This document shows positions 44,611 to 54,411 of a stretch of DNA of 64,000 bases, one piece after another. The position numbers and the translations under genes were made by a program. Every line of letters starts with the position of its first letter. Within the stretch, counting starts at the first letter, position 1. The stretch comes from Paenibacillus solani. GTDB lineage: Bacteria; Bacillota; Bacilli; Paenibacillales; Paenibacillaceae. Location: contig NZ_LIUT01000001.1 in assembly GCF_001277345.1 (NCBI RefSeq), positions 2,506,203 to 2,570,202 of the forward strand. The letters run 5' to 3'. Below the pieces are notes generated by a model. The model did no database searches and was not told the origin of the DNA. It worked only from the letters and a program-made list of their open reading frames with translations.

Positions 44611-45831
44611 ATGAACAACATCTACAAAGTACTGGCAACCACTGCAATTCTCGCTATGGCGGCTCTGCCGGCAGCAGCAAATGCACAGGCCGTCCCTCCC
44701 GCTTCTATACATGCAGGACAAGGGAACATCGTAAACCAGGAGAAGAAAATGGTACCTGGAACTATGGGATACATAACAGACTACGTTAATGACGAAACAG
44801 GCAAATGGATTACTGTAACGGGCCGCGGCTTGGGAACAGCCAATCAATCAGAAATCAAACTTTCCATATCCAAAAATACGAAGATCGTAGATGCTAAAGG
44901 CAAGAAAGTCCAATTGCAATCCATCGTGGATCAGAACAAAGCGGTTAAAGCGTTCTATAGTCCAAAATTGACGAAGAGCCTCCCGGCTCAAGGGTCGGCA
45001 CTGACCATCATCGTTCAGGAGCAAGACTTTTCTGCTATTGATGGAACGATCACCGAGGTAAACGACAAAGCAATTCTTGTTGAGGGTACGAATTTGTATC
45101 GCGATGGCGAAGAGACCATTCTGCTTCATCTGGATCCAAAAGCAAAGATCATCGCTCCTGATGGCAGCACGCTGCAAGCCAGCGACCTTAAAACAGGTAT
45201 GAGCATCCGTTCCTTCTATGGACCTGCGGTTGCATTAAGCTTGCCGCCTCAATCAACCACCAACTATATTCAAGTTCAAGCTGACGCGGAAGCACCTGTA
45301 CAAGAAGAGCCAGCTGGAACGAATGGTATCATTACAGCCACGGCCGATAACAGTATCACCGTGATCGGTCAGGCAAGGGAAACAGGCGGTGTTAATTATG
45401 TAATTCTAACCGTCGATAAAGAGACTGAAATTGTGGACGCGAATGGTGCTCCGTTGACGGCTGAAGCTTTGAAGGCGGATCTCCGGGTAGAAGCCTATTA
45501 CAGCCAAGTCATGCTGGCGATTTATCCGGCCCGCACGCATGCAGACAAGATCGTGGTTTCGGAAATTTCGGCTCCCAAAATCGAAGGCACCATTGCAGCT
45601 TCAGATCGTACGTCGAAAGACCAGCTCTACATTAATGTAGGTTCTGACCAATCTACAGACAATGACATCATCCTCAACATTACGGAAGATACACAAGTGA
45701 TTACGGCTCTTGGTATAGAATCAGACCTTAAACCAGGTACGAAAATCGTGGCATACCACTCCCCGATGATGACAAAATCTATTCCAGCCATAACCTCAGC
45801 CGAAGTGATTCTGGTTAAAGCTGACGAATAG
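44611..45831 (+). CDS. Secreted four-repeat protein, unknown function
   Basis: 406 residues with a Sec signal peptide (VLATTAILAMAALPAAANAQA). The rest is four degenerate repeats of about 85-95 residues (about 50-140, 141-235, 236-320, 321-406). Each has G-x-I near its start, a short beta segment (ITV or LYINV), an xTxIVDAxG motif (NTKIVDAKG, KAKIIAPDG, ETEIVDANG, DTQVITALG), a glycine/acidic turn, then A-x-YSPxMTKSxPA or a variant. No catalytic motif seen. GGAGG lies 8 bases before the ATG at 44611. Confidence 0.8.
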   Translation: MNNIYKVLATTAILAMAALPAAANAQAVPPASIHAGQGNIVNQEKKMVPGTMGYITDYVNDETGKWITVTGRGLGTANQSEIKLSISKNTKIVDAKGKKVQLQSIVDQNKAVKAFYSPKLTKSLPAQGSALTIIVQEQDFSAIDGTITEVNDKAILVEGTNLYRDGEETILLHLDPKAKIIAPDGSTLQASDLKTGMSIRSFYGPAVALSLPPQSTTNYIQVQADAEAPVQEEPAGTNGIITATADNSITVIGQARETGGVNYVILTVDKETEIVDANGAPLTAEALKADLRVEAYYSQVMLAIYPARTHADKIVVSEISAPKIEGTIAASDRTSKDQLYINVGSDQSTDNDIILNITEDTQVITALGIESDLKPGTKIVAYHSPMMTKSIPAITSAEVILVKADE

Positions 45832-45875
45832 ACTAGTATCCCTGTTGGCGGAATGAGAACCCATCGTGTAACAGC

Positions 45876-45918
45876 AAAAACCATCGTATTCAGCATTACT
45901 GAGTACGATGGTTTTTTT
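45876..45918 (+). terminator. Terminator of the repeat-protein gene
   Basis: AAAAACCATCGTA pairs with TACGATGGTTTTT and runs into seven T. Confidence 0.9.
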
Positions 45919-46004
45919 AAATGAATCAAATTAATTGTATGGTCCTCCTCAAGTAGCCGATATAAACATAGACTGCTATTTTATGATTGGAGGTTGTTAT
46001 TCAT

Positions 46005-47264
46005 ATGCATCTCTTAAGAAAAACAACAATGGCGCTGCTTTCTTTGCTCCTATTGATTTCGTGCTTTTCAGACTTATCTTGGGCAGCAGAAGCAAAGAAG
46101 ATATCTGTTGAAGTTACAAGTAATTATACGACCCTGGTTCCCGGAAAGAGCGTCTTGGTGAGCGTAAAAATATCCGATGTGCCTTCCGAAAGCAAAGGGC
46201 CTCGTTCCGCCAAGATTGTTTTGAGCTATGATGAAAATGTGTTTACGACAGAGGGCAACATTCGCTTTGACGATGATCTTGGAAAGTACATATGGAGAGA
46301 CGATACCTTTTTCATTCCTTCCAAAGCCTATGAGACTTCTGATTATAAGATCGAAAATCCGTATCCATTAGATCTCAACCCTGATGATGGCAGACGTGAA
46401 GTAGTGTTGTCTATACTCAACCAAAATAATAAAACGATCGGCTCCACGGCCAATGAAGCATTCGTATCCTTTTATCTTACCGTAAAGGGAGAGATCAAGA
46501 CACAGGGTACTTCAATCAATATTCTGTCTGATGAAACTAGACTGGAGGGGGTCTCAGGAACCGCAATTCTTGATTATGATACAACCTCTGCGCACTTATT
46601 TGTTGGTGTTCCCAAAAAAATTGAAATTGTTCGCGGGATTCTCCCTCCCACTTCCGAACCATATAAACTAAGCTTAAACAGCGGACTGGAATTAAATGCC
46701 CTGGCTGTTTTCGATAATGGAGACACGGCCTATGTAACCGAGCTGTCTTCCTGGAAGACTACCGACTCAGGAGTTATAACGACTCCAGCACAGGGAAATA
46801 TCCAAGCCGTCGGATTAGGAAGCGCATCTGTCATAGCTACTTTCGGTTCAGTGACTGGAAAACACGAAGTGACGGTTTACCCGGCGAACGCCCCTGAATT
46901 AATCGAAGAACAAATCGCCTATGTCATCGTAAGAAGAATCCCAAATGAGAAAAGTTTCGCTGCCGCTACGGTCGTTCAAGTAAGTGTGAATGGCAAAACT
47001 GCGAAACAAGGACGACTTTTTGATGGTACCGTGTACGTTCCTTTGCGGTCTGTCAGTGAATTATTGGAAGCCAACTTAGGCTATGACGCGGCCCAAAAAG
47101 CTCCAATAATAGATGGTAAACCTGTGACTCATTTTTATAATTTTTCAGGTATCACTTACATTAAGGCGCGCGATATATCTTCATTGTTCGGAGCTGAAAT
47201 TAAATGGGATAAGAAAAGGTCAACCCTAACGGTCAAATCTTCGGAACGAAAACAAAATAAATAA
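46005..47264 (+). CDS. Secreted protein with cohesin-like, Big-like and copper-amine-oxidase-N domains
   Basis: About 419 residues: signal peptide (MALLSLLLLISCFSDLSWAA), a beta-rich domain (about 25-205: VSVKISDVP, ARKIVLSYDENVF-like strand) resembling cohesin modules, a Big-2-like domain (about 215-300: KTTDSGVITTPAQGNIQAVG, LGSASVIATFG), and a C-terminal CuAO-N1 domain (about 335-410: TVYVPLRSVSELLEANLGYD, ISSLFGAEIKWD). Probably extracellular adhesion or wall-structure protein. GGAGG supports the ATG at 46005; an in-frame TTG at 45987 is unlikely. A stem (ACCGTT/AACGGT, 47263-47294) covers the stop codon. Confidence 0.8.
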   Translation: MHLLRKTTMALLSLLLLISCFSDLSWAAEAKKISVEVTSNYTTLVPGKSVLVSVKISDVPSESKGPRSAKIVLSYDENVFTTEGNIRFDDDLGKYIWRDDTFFIPSKAYETSDYKIENPYPLDLNPDDGRREVVLSILNQNNKTIGSTANEAFVSFYLTVKGEIKTQGTSINILSDETRLEGVSGTAILDYDTTSAHLFVGVPKKIEIVRGILPPTSEPYKLSLNSGLELNALAVFDNGDTAYVTELSSWKTTDSGVITTPAQGNIQAVGLGSASVIATFGSVTGKHEVTVYPANAPELIEEQIAYVIVRRIPNEKSFAAATVVQVSVNGKTAKQGRLFDGTVYVPLRSVSELLEANLGYDAAQKAPIIDGKPVTHFYNFSGITYIKARDISSLFGAEIKWDKKRSTLTVKSSERKQNK

Positions 47265-47416
47265 CCGTTCCTCGATTGAGTATCGAGAAACGGTCTATCC
47301 TAAAAAAGTGGTGCCCTATTTCTTGCACAGATTCTACTTGGTCAGCCACTCTTCGAACTCACTACCATCTCTGAGCGAGAGATTAGGTGAAATACGAATC
47401 AAAGGATTTGTTCCTA

Positions 47417-48136
47417 TTACTCCTCGAACTCCACGTTGTGATAAACCTGCTGAACATCCTCAAGATCTTCAAGTGCATCAATCAGCTTCTCAAACTGTGC
47501 CTGTCCATCTTCAGGAAGGGAGACAAAATTCTGTGCCAGCATCGTAAGCTCGGCTACGGTGAAGTCAGAAATGCCAGCAGCTTTGAACGCCTCTTGAACC
47601 GCATGGAACTGATCTGGTTCAGCGTAAACGATCACTGCTTCATCCTCTTCAAGAATATCACGAACATCCAAATCGGCTTCAAGCAAGAGATCCATAACTT
47701 CCTCGGCTGTCTTGCCTTCCACGCCAATGACTGCCGTTTGATCAAACATATAAGATACCGATCCACTAACACCCATATTACCGCCGTTCTTGTTAAAAGC
47801 AGAACGAACAGCTGGCGCCGTACGATTCACATTGTTGGTTAATGCGTCCACAATGATCATGGAACCATTCGGACCGAACCCTTCATATCGCAGCTCTTCA
47901 TAATTCTCATCACCGCTGCCTTTGGCTTTATCCAAGGCGCGGTCAATAATAGCTTTTGGCACATTATACGTTTTAGCACGCTCAAGAACGACCTTTAGGG
48001 CGCGGTTGGATTCAGGATCCGGCTCGCCTTTTTTGGCGGCAACATAAATTTCCACACCGAATTTCGCATAGACGCGACTTGTATTAGCATCCTTGGATGC
48101 TTTCTTTTCTTTAATATTATTCCATTTACGACCCAT
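47417..48136 (-). CDS. yeeI: YebC/PmpR-family protein, YeeI type
   Basis: 239 residues. [20 protein letters not shown] and [19 protein letters not shown] are family signatures; the sequence is almost co-linear with B. subtilis YeeI as I recall it. YebC-family proteins bind DNA as regulators and were recently linked to relief of ribosome stalling at proline tracts; which applies here is unknown. Convergent to the secreted protein gene. Confidence 0.93.
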   Translation of the reverse strand: MGRKWNNIKEKKASKDANTSRVYAKFGVEIYVAAKKGEPDPESNRALKVVLERAKTYNVPKAIIDRALDKAKGSGDENYEELRYEGFGPNGSMIIVDALTNNVNRTAPAVRSAFNKNGGNMGVSGSVSYMFDQTAVIGVEGKTAEEVMDLLLEADLDVRDILEEDEAVIVYAEPDQFHAVQEAFKAAGISDFTVAELTMLAQNFVSLPEDGQAQFEKLIDALEDLEDVQQVYHNVEFEE

Positions 48137-48477
48137 ATATTTCGCTCACTTTCATTGTTGAATCTGTAACTGGTATTCGATAAATACCCTTGTCCATTAT
48201 ATCTCTATTAAGTCCTATGAACAAGATTAAGAGCGCAGATCCGGAAAATAGACACATGCCCGTAATAATCAATCAAATTCGAAGGTACTTCAAGCGCATG
48301 AACCGATGCGGGAAGTGCCTTTTTGGCGAGCGATATATAGGCAACACAAAATTAATATTGATTAATTATAGACAAAATATTATTATGTCTATGTATAAAC
48401 AAACGAAATGCGCATTCGCTTGTTTTTCATAATGTCCGGCCTGCAATATGCAGGCCACGAAAGGAGTGTCATTCATT
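48137..48477 (+). promoter_or_regulatory. Structured leader and promoter of the MFS gene
   Basis: This 341-base gap holds no gene. TTGATT (48358-48363), 17-bp spacer, TATTAT (48381-48386) form a promoter. ATAGACA/TGTCTAT (48368-48374, 48386-48392) brackets its -10. Just past the start, AACAAaCGAA..TTCGcTTGTT plus TTTTT (about 48397-48426) resembles an attenuator terminator, and GGCCTGCA-ata-TGCAGGCC (48438-48456) sits just before the AAGGAG site. Confidence 0.55.
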
Positions 48478-49683
48478 ATGCTTAACAACCCGTATGTCCG
48501 AACGGTTGTATTCTCACGCGTACTCTTGAACCTCGGCATTTGGGTTCGCAACTTCGCCATTCTGTTATACGTTACGGACATGACAGACAATAATCCAGTG
48601 TATGTATCTCTCATATCTGTAGCCGAATTCGCCCCCATTTTCTTGTTTGCCTTCATCGGCGGTACTTTCGCGGACCGCTGGCGTCCTAAACGTACCATGG
48701 TCTGTTCGGATGTTTTGTCGGCGTTATCGGTATTTGTCGTGCTGATCGCCGTTCATAATGGGTCGTGGCTGGCATTGCTGGTACTCACGTTCTTCTCTGC
48801 CACCGTGTCACAATTCTCCCAGCCCTCGGCGATGAAGCTGTTCAAACAGCATGTGCCCGCTGAACAGCTGCAGTCCGTAATGGCTATGTTTCAATCCATG
48901 GTTGCCTTCTTTATGGTTATCGGCCCGATTGCAGGCGCATTTGTATACCAAAAGTACGGCATTGAAATATCGCTGATCGCCACAGGCACGCTATTCCTGG
49001 GCTCTGGCTTGATTCTGGCTTTGCTGCCTCGTGATATGCTGGAAGAGACATCATCCAAGCGACAGAACCTGCAGCAAGAACTTATCGAAGGCCTTCGTTA
49101 TGTATGGAGTAATCAAACGCTCCGAACACTAGGTGCTGCCTTTGCCGCCGCTGGCTTGGCATCGGGACTTATTCAGCCGCTCGCGATATTTGTGACGATG
49201 GAGAATCTCGGTCAGGATAAGTCATTCTTGCAATGGCTGTTAATGGTCAATGGGGTGGCGATGCTAGTTGGAGGTGGCTTCGTCATGGCATTTGCCAAGA
49301 AAATCCCCCCTCAAACCTTGTTAGCTCTTGGCCTGACCGTTAGTGCTGTCGGAAACCTCGGTATCGGCTGGTCAACAAGCATCATGTTTACGCTGCTGCT
49401 TCTAGTGCTTAACGGATTCTTTTACCCCACCATCCACATTGGAATCAACACCCTGATCCTAAACAATACGGAAGGGCCATATATTGGTCGGGTAGGCGGC
49501 GCCCTCACCCCGATCTTTATGGGCATGATGGTGCTGGGCATGTCGCTGGGCGGATTGCTCAAAAACCAGCTGTCCCTGTTCTTCGTCTACGCAGCAAGCG
49601 CACTCTTGCTCCTCATAGGTTCAGCACTGCTGATCCCATTGTTTAAAAAGAAAACGAGCACCGCCTCCGTATTGGAGCAATGA
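48478..49683 (+). CDS. MFS transporter (MFS_3, Mef/enterobactin-exporter type)
   Basis: 401 residues, about 12 helices. The opening LNNPYVRTVVFSRVLLNLG and GGTFADRWRPKRTM (loop 2-3) fit the MFS_3 group that includes macrolide (Mef) and siderophore exporters. Substrate unknown. AAGGAG lies about 11 bases ahead of the ATG at 48478; the earlier ATG at 48448 falls within a leader hairpin. Ends at a bidirectional terminator. Confidence 0.86.
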   Translation: MLNNPYVRTVVFSRVLLNLGIWVRNFAILLYVTDMTDNNPVYVSLISVAEFAPIFLFAFIGGTFADRWRPKRTMVCSDVLSALSVFVVLIAVHNGSWLALLVLTFFSATVSQFSQPSAMKLFKQHVPAEQLQSVMAMFQSMVAFFMVIGPIAGAFVYQKYGIEISLIATGTLFLGSGLILALLPRDMLEETSSKRQNLQQELIEGLRYVWSNQTLRTLGAAFAAAGLASGLIQPLAIFVTMENLGQDKSFLQWLLMVNGVAMLVGGGFVMAFAKKIPPQTLLALGLTVSAVGNLGIGWSTSIMFTLLLLVLNGFFYPTIHIGINTLILNNTEGPYIGRVGGALTPIFMGMMVLGMSLGGLLKNQLSLFFVYAASALLLLIGSALLIPLFKKKTSTASVLEQ

Positions 49684-49692
49684 CTAGCAAAC

Positions 49693-49730
49693 AAGAGCCG
49701 CCTCCCATTTCAAGAGGCGGCTCTTTGGTT
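49693..49730. terminator. Terminator of the MFS gene
   Basis: AAGAGCCGCCTC/GAGGCGGCTCTT, 12-bp stem with T-rich exit, 10 bases past the stop. Confidence 0.85.
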
Positions 49731-49771
49731 TGAAATATGGGGCGAGACGGACAAAGAGGTGAGATGAACAT

Positions 49772-49812
49772 AACAACCCGGAGCTCTTCTTGAAGAAGAG
49801 CTCCGGGTTGTT
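49772..49812 (-). terminator. Hairpin after cysI
   Basis: An 18-bp perfect stem (AACAACCCGGAGCTCTTC and its complement) 15 bases past the cysI stop; weak T-run, but a strong 3' structure. Confidence 0.65.
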
Positions 49813-49827
49813 AATAACTTAGTATAA

Positions 49828-51549
49828 TTACGCGTGAAATTGTTGACCGTCCAATACTTCCTTGACGTAACCGGCACGAATGACATAATCGCCGAAGCGC
49901 TCGCCGATCTCGCGTTCTTGTGCATACTGCTTCATGATCTGGCGAAGGGAGTCCAGAATCTCAGTCTCCCCGATGTTCTCTTTATATAGCTTGTTCAGCC
50001 GGTGTCCGGAAAATCCGCCGCCCAGGTACATATTGTATTTGCCCGGCGCCTTACCGATAAACGCGATTTCGGCCAGCATCGGTCTGGCACAGCCATTCGG
50101 GCATCCTGTCATTCGGATGACGATATCCTCTTCGCTCAGTCCGTTCTCTTCCAGTATCGGATCAATTTTGTCCAATAGCGTCGGGAGATAGCGCTCGGAT
50201 TCGGCCATTGCCAAACCACAGGTTGGCAATGATACGCACGCCATAGCATTTCTTCTAAGTGCAGAGTAATGATGACCATCCGTGAGCCCAAAACGTTGAA
50301 TGAGTTCTTCAATCTTTTTCTTCTTATGACTGCTGACGTTGGCAATAATCAAATTCTGATTTGCCGTTAAACGGAAGTCTCCGTTATGGATTTGGGCAAT
50401 TTCGCGAAGCCCCGTCATCAGAAGGTAATCGGCATCGTCTTTCACACGTCCGTTCTGGATGAACAGCGTGAAATGCCATTTGCCGTTGCTGCCTTTTACC
50501 CAGCCGTAACGATCTCCGTTATGGTCGAAATGGAACGGCTTTGCCTCCTCCAGCTTCCATCCCAGACGATTGCTGAGCTCGTTGACAAACCAGTCGATCC
50601 CACGGTCATCAATCGTATATTTGAAACGAGCATGCTTACGCACCGCGCGGTCTCCATAATCTCGCTGGATCATGACCGTCTTCTCAGCCAAATCAATGAT
50701 CTGTTCCGGTTTGCAGAAACCGATGACTTTTGCCACTTGAGGGTAGGTTAATGGGTCACCGTGCGTCATTCCCATACCGCCACCAACCGAAACGTTGAAG
50801 CCAATCAATTTCCCGTCTTCCACGATTGCAATGAAGCCAAGGTCTTGCGAGTACACATCAACATCATTGGAAGGTGGAACAGCCATTCCAATCTTGAATT
50901 TCCGCGGCAGATATACCGGACCGTAGATCGGTTCCTGTTCTGCTCCATCCTCAAGGCTGTCTACAACCTTCTCCCCATCAAGCCAAATCTCATGATATGC
51001 ACGTGAGCGAGGGTCAAGATGACTGCTGACTTTGCGGGCCCACTCATACACCTCGGAGTGAATTTCAGATTGATAAGGGTTTGGATTACACATCACGTTA
51101 CGATTGACGTCACCGCAAGCAGCCAGTGTACTAAGCATCGATTCATTGACTTCTTGGATCGTGCTCTTCATATTCCACTTCAGCACACCGTGCAGCTGGA
51201 AAGATTGGCGCGTTGTTAACCGAATCGTCCCGTTCGCATATTTCTGGGCAACGCGATCCATCATCAGCCACTGCTCAGGTGTTACAACCCCGCCGGCAGC
51301 GCGAACCCGCAGCATGAACTGATAAGCGGGCTCCAGCTTCTGCTTATGTCGTTCGTTACGCAAATCCCGGTCATCCTGCATGTAACTTCCGTGAAACTTC
51401 ATCAGCCGGTTATCATCTTCCGGAATGGATCCCGTGATACGATCCTCTAAAGTTTCTACGAGGCTGCCGCGCAAATAGTTACTGCGACGCTTTATATCTT
51501 CCACATCACTATGGGGTGCACTATTCGGTGATACCAGATTATTATCAGA
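49828..51549 (-). CDS. cysI: Assimilatory sulfite reductase hemoprotein (beta) subunit
   Basis: 573 residues. The siroheme/[4Fe-4S] ligands are in [13 protein letters not shown] (about 437-449) and [10 protein letters not shown] (about 480-489). Reduces sulfite to sulfide with electrons from CysJ. GAGGAG lies 9 bases ahead of the ATG at 51549; the frame's first 8 codons are not used. It follows cysJ by 38 bases in one operon, as in B. subtilis cysJI. Confidence 0.96.
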   Translation of the reverse strand, partial: SDNNLVSPNSAPHSDVEDIKRRSNYLRGSLVETLEDRITGSIPEDDNRLMKFHGSYMQDDRDLRNERHKQKLEPAYQFMLRVRAAGGVVTPEQWLMMDRVAQKYANGTIRLTTRQSFQLHGVLKWNMKSTIQEVNESMLSTLAACGDVNRNVMCNPNPYQSEIHSEVYEWARKVSSHLDPRSRAYHEIWLDGEKVVDSLEDGAEQEPIYGPVYLPRKFKIGMAVPPSNDVDVYSQDLGFIAIVEDGKLIGFNVSVGGGMGMTHGDPLTYPQVAKVIGFCKPEQIIDLAEKTVMIQRDYGDRAVRKHARFKYTIDDRGIDWFVNELSNRLGWKLEEAKPFHFDHNGDRYGWVKGSNGKWHFTLFIQNGRVKDDADYLLMTGLREIAQIHNGDFRLTANQNLIIANVSSHKKKKIEELIQRFGLTDGHHYSALRRNAMACVSLPTCGLAMAESERYLPTLLDKIDPILEENGLSEEDIVIRMTGCPNGCARPMLAEIAFIGKAPGKYNMYLGGGFSGHRLNKLYKENIGETEILDSLRQIMKQYAQEREIGERFGDYVIRAGYVKEVLDGQQFHA

Positions 51550-51587
51550 CATGTTTCTTATCTCCTCTCGCAATCACGGTATGCACC

Positions 51588-53426
51588 TCAATATACATCC
51601 CGTTGATAACGTTTCTGCTGCTGCATCAGCGCCAGATATTCCGCAGCTTCTTCAGGGCTCATACTGCCTTCTTGTTCAAGTATAGTGCCCAGGGCGGAAT
51701 GCACATCATGAGCCATCTTCTTCTCATCGCCGCAGACATATACGCATGCTCCTTCTTGCAACCACTGATACAGCTCCTTGCTCTTCTCCAGCATCCGGTG
51801 CTGAACATATACTTTCTTATCCGTATCCCGTGAGAAGGCCACATCCATGCGTGTCAGTACCCCATCCTTTAACCAGCGCTGCCACTCAATCTGGTATAAG
51901 AAGTCGGTCGCGAAATGCTGATCTCCGTAGAACAGCCATGACTTTCCTTCTGCACCCGTTTCTTCCCGCTCCCCAAGAAACGCTCGGAATGGAGCAACGC
52001 CTGTACCAGGTCCGATCATAATAATCGGCGTGTCCGGATTCTCAGGCAGCTTAAAATTCGGATTGTGCTGAATATACACAGGAAGCGAGTCTCCAGCTTC
52101 CAGTCGTTCTGCCATTTGAACCGAACATACTCCGTATCGTTGTCGGCCATGAGCCTCATAACGAACACTCCGAACGGTAATGTGGACTTCATCCGGGAAT
52201 GCTTTCGAGCTGCTGGAAATGGAATACAGGCGAGCAGGAATTTTTCGTAATATGGATACAAAATCACTTGCAGGTAATTGCTGAAGACCATAATCCTGAA
52301 CCAGATCAAGCAAATCCCGCTCATTGATGTAAGTCCGTAATTCCTGTTCATGACCAGGCTCAAGCAGTTTGCTCAGCCCCTCATTCCCTGAGAGTTTGGC
52401 CGCTTGCTCGATTAGGGGTTTCGTAAGAACCGTAATTTCATAATGGCGCAGCAAGGCATCCCGAAGCTTTCGTGCTTCCCCATTCTTATGAACAACGACC
52501 ACTTCATCTGCATTCCAGTTCATGACTGAGATAAGGTCATCTACCAGCTGAGGATGATTCTCCGGGTAGATTCCAATGCTGTCGCCCGGTTCATATTGTA
52601 AATTCGATCCTTCAAGAGAAATTTCAAGATGGCGTGTTTCCCGGTCAGATCCTCTTCCGTTCAGATTCAAATTCTCCAGGATCTCGGCTTGAAACGGATT
52701 GCTTCTCGAATATTCCGACTCCGTATCCTCGCTCAAGGCTATAGCACTCACATTGAATGTTTGGTTAGACCCGGCACCAGCCTCATTCAACGACGACAAT
52801 ACTTGGTTCATCCATTCTGCGGCAGACTCATCGAAATCCACGTCACAATCCACTCTCGCCGTCAGACGTTTGCCGCCTAATTCCTCTAGTCGCTTGTCAA
52901 AATCCTTACCTGTCTGACAGAAGAATTCATAAGAGGTATCCCCCAGTGCCAATACCGAATATTGCAGCTGTTCTACTTGAGGTGCACGCTTGCTATGGAG
53001 AAATTCGTAGAACGGAATCGCATTATCTGGCGGCTCGCCCTCTCCATGCGTACTCACAATGATAAGAAGATTCTGCAGCTTCTTCAGATTATTCGGCTTA
53101 AAATCGCTCATTGAAGACAAAGTGACCGTAAGTCCTGTCTCTTCAAGCTTCTTAGACAATTTCTTTGATAATCCGTGCCCATTTCCTGTCTGCGATCCGT
53201 ATAAGATCGTAACTTCTTTAGGTTCGGCTGTCACTTGTGCTGTCACCGTTCCCACCGCGTTAGGCTGTGGTGCGGCTGCAATGGCTGCACTCGAAGCCGT
53301 TGTCTGCAGCGCAGCGATAAAACCGCTGAGCCAGGTCGCTTGCGATTCCGTCAAAGTCGGCAGCAAGCGGTTTAGCAATTCCACTTGTTCCTGATTAAAA
53401 GGACTGTTCGTTACTTGGAGTTCCAA
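51588..53426 (-). CDS. cysJ: Assimilatory sulfite reductase flavoprotein (alpha) subunit
   Basis: About 612 residues: flavodoxin domain with LYGSQTGNGHGLS (about 75), FAD domain with RLYSISSS (about 395), NADP domain with MIGPGTGVAPFRAFLGERE (about 463) and the terminal aromatic (RDVY). Passes electrons from NADPH via FAD and FMN to CysI. The start is the TTG at 53426 (MELQVTNSPFNQEQ, matching B. subtilis CysJ), with GGTGG 7 bases upstream; a TTG at 53444 is the frame's first start. Confidence 0.96.
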   Translation of the reverse strand: MELQVTNSPFNQEQVELLNRLLPTLTESQATWLSGFIAALQTTASSAAIAAAPQPNAVGTVTAQVTAEPKEVTILYGSQTGNGHGLSKKLSKKLEETGLTVTLSSMSDFKPNNLKKLQNLLIIVSTHGEGEPPDNAIPFYEFLHSKRAPQVEQLQYSVLALGDTSYEFFCQTGKDFDKRLEELGGKRLTARVDCDVDFDESAAEWMNQVLSSLNEAGAGSNQTFNVSAIALSEDTESEYSRSNPFQAEILENLNLNGRGSDRETRHLEISLEGSNLQYEPGDSIGIYPENHPQLVDDLISVMNWNADEVVVVHKNGEARKLRDALLRHYEITVLTKPLIEQAAKLSGNEGLSKLLEPGHEQELRTYINERDLLDLVQDYGLQQLPASDFVSILRKIPARLYSISSSSKAFPDEVHITVRSVRYEAHGRQRYGVCSVQMAERLEAGDSLPVYIQHNPNFKLPENPDTPIIMIGPGTGVAPFRAFLGEREETGAEGKSWLFYGDQHFATDFLYQIEWQRWLKDGVLTRMDVAFSRDTDKKVYVQHRMLEKSKELYQWLQEGACVYVCGDEKKMAHDVHSALGTILEQEGSMSPEEAAEYLALMQQQKRYQRDVY

Positions 53427-53527
53427 ACTATATCCACCTCTCAAAAGCGCCCATTATTAATTCCTACTATTACGATACAATTAATTTATTTCTCCTCTGA
53501 ACCTATCACAGCTTGATGGAAGGGTCA

Positions 53528-53568
53528 ATTCCAATCTTCTTATAGCATTTATCAGTTTTATTGATAAA
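53528..53568 (-). promoter_or_regulatory. Candidate cysJI control region
   Basis: TTTATCA-N7-TGATAAA (about 53547-53567) overlaps a weak -35, followed 17 bp on by a TATAAG box on the minus strand: the placement expected for a LysR activator such as CysL. Next comes GATTGGAATTG, partly resembling a CymR site. Both assignments are tentative. Confidence 0.35.
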
Positions 53569-53614
53569 TTGACGAATCATGTTTGACTAGATGTGGAAAA
53601 TGGCCCGCAATATA

Positions 53615-53644
53615 GAATATCGATATGGGGAAATGGTCATCATA
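53615..53644 (+). promoter_or_regulatory. Candidate SigG promoter of cdaS
   Basis: GAATA (53615-53619), 18-bp spacer, CATCATA (53638-53644) fits the forespore SigG pattern (gHATR/CATWMTA) except for one -10 base. The predicted start is only a few bases ahead of AAGGAGG, so the leader would be very short. Confidence 0.4.
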
Positions 53645-53669
53645 AACATGATAAGGAGGAAGATAACGG

Positions 53670-54287
53670 ATGCTAGATCAGAATTGCAATTTTACACCGC
53701 TTAAACACAAATTGAAGGAACAGCTCACGGACATTACAGGACATTTAACTAAGATGATTGTTCATTTGGACGATGACAGCTCTTGCCTGCTGGGCGAGCT
53801 CCATCTCGTAAGAACGAAATTTATGGAAGCTGAATCCATATCATCTACGTATTATCTCAATTGTTTTCTCTTCCCCTTCACAAGCAAATATCAAGAAATC
53901 GCCAGATCCATATATCATCTCGCTCAAAAAAAGCGGGGCGCACTCATTGTCATTCAACGGGAAGATCATCTGGACTCGTTAATGACGCCAGGTATCCCTT
54001 TATCCGCCGAAATTACAAGTCCCCTGCTTGAATCCATATTCGTTCCCGGCAGTCCCCTGCACGATGGGGCCGTGCTTGTACGTAAAGATATGATTATTTC
54101 TGCCGCAAACGTGCTGCCCTTAACATCTAAAACCTACGGTGACCGGAAGCTCGGAACGCGTCATCGTGCAGCCATTGGACTATCCGAAATGTGCGATGCC
54201 TTGGTACTCGTTGTTTCAGAAGAGACCGGAAAAACTTCCTTCTGTCTGAAAGGGACTCTTTACCCTCTATCCATCAGCAGTCCATAG
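53670..54287 (+). CDS. cdaS: Sporulation-type diadenylate cyclase
   Basis: 205 residues: two N-terminal regulatory helices (YojJ domain, about 1-60), then the DAC domain with PGSPLHDGAVLV (DGA at about 132) and GTRHRAAIGLSE (RHR at about 163). Makes c-di-AMP from two ATP. Size, missing membrane helices and missing DisA C-terminus identify the CdaS type, which B. subtilis makes in the forespore. AAGGAGG precedes the ATG, and a SigG-like promoter is present. The neighbouring yojF-bshB2 genes are also neighbours of cdaS (yojJ) in B. subtilis. Confidence 0.93.
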   Translation: MLDQNCNFTPLKHKLKEQLTDITGHLTKMIVHLDDDSSCLLGELHLVRTKFMEAESISSTYYLNCFLFPFTSKYQEIARSIYHLAQKKRGALIVIQREDHLDSLMTPGIPLSAEITSPLLESIFVPGSPLHDGAVLVRKDMIISAANVLPLTSKTYGDRKLGTRHRAAIGLSEMCDALVLVVSEETGKTSFCLKGTLYPLSISSP

Positions 54288-54356
54288 TGCCTGAACCTGG
54301 ATTTAGACGTTGCTTGCTTAGAAGGACCCACCAAGCCATAACACAACAGACCAAAC

Positions 54357-54388
54357 AAAAAGAGCCACAGATTCCTGTGGCTCTTTTT
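54357..54388. terminator. Bidirectional terminator
   Basis: AAAAAGAGCCACAG-attc-CTGTGGCTCTTTTT between convergent cdaS and bshB2. Confidence 0.92.
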
Positions 54389-54411
54389 CATTGTCCATCA
54401 CAAGATGGCAT

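Noticed and set aside
48391..48432. Leader peptide MYKQTKCAFACFS before the MFS gene
   Set aside because: No Shine-Dalgarno and its ATG coincides with the predicted transcription start; kept only as a remark.
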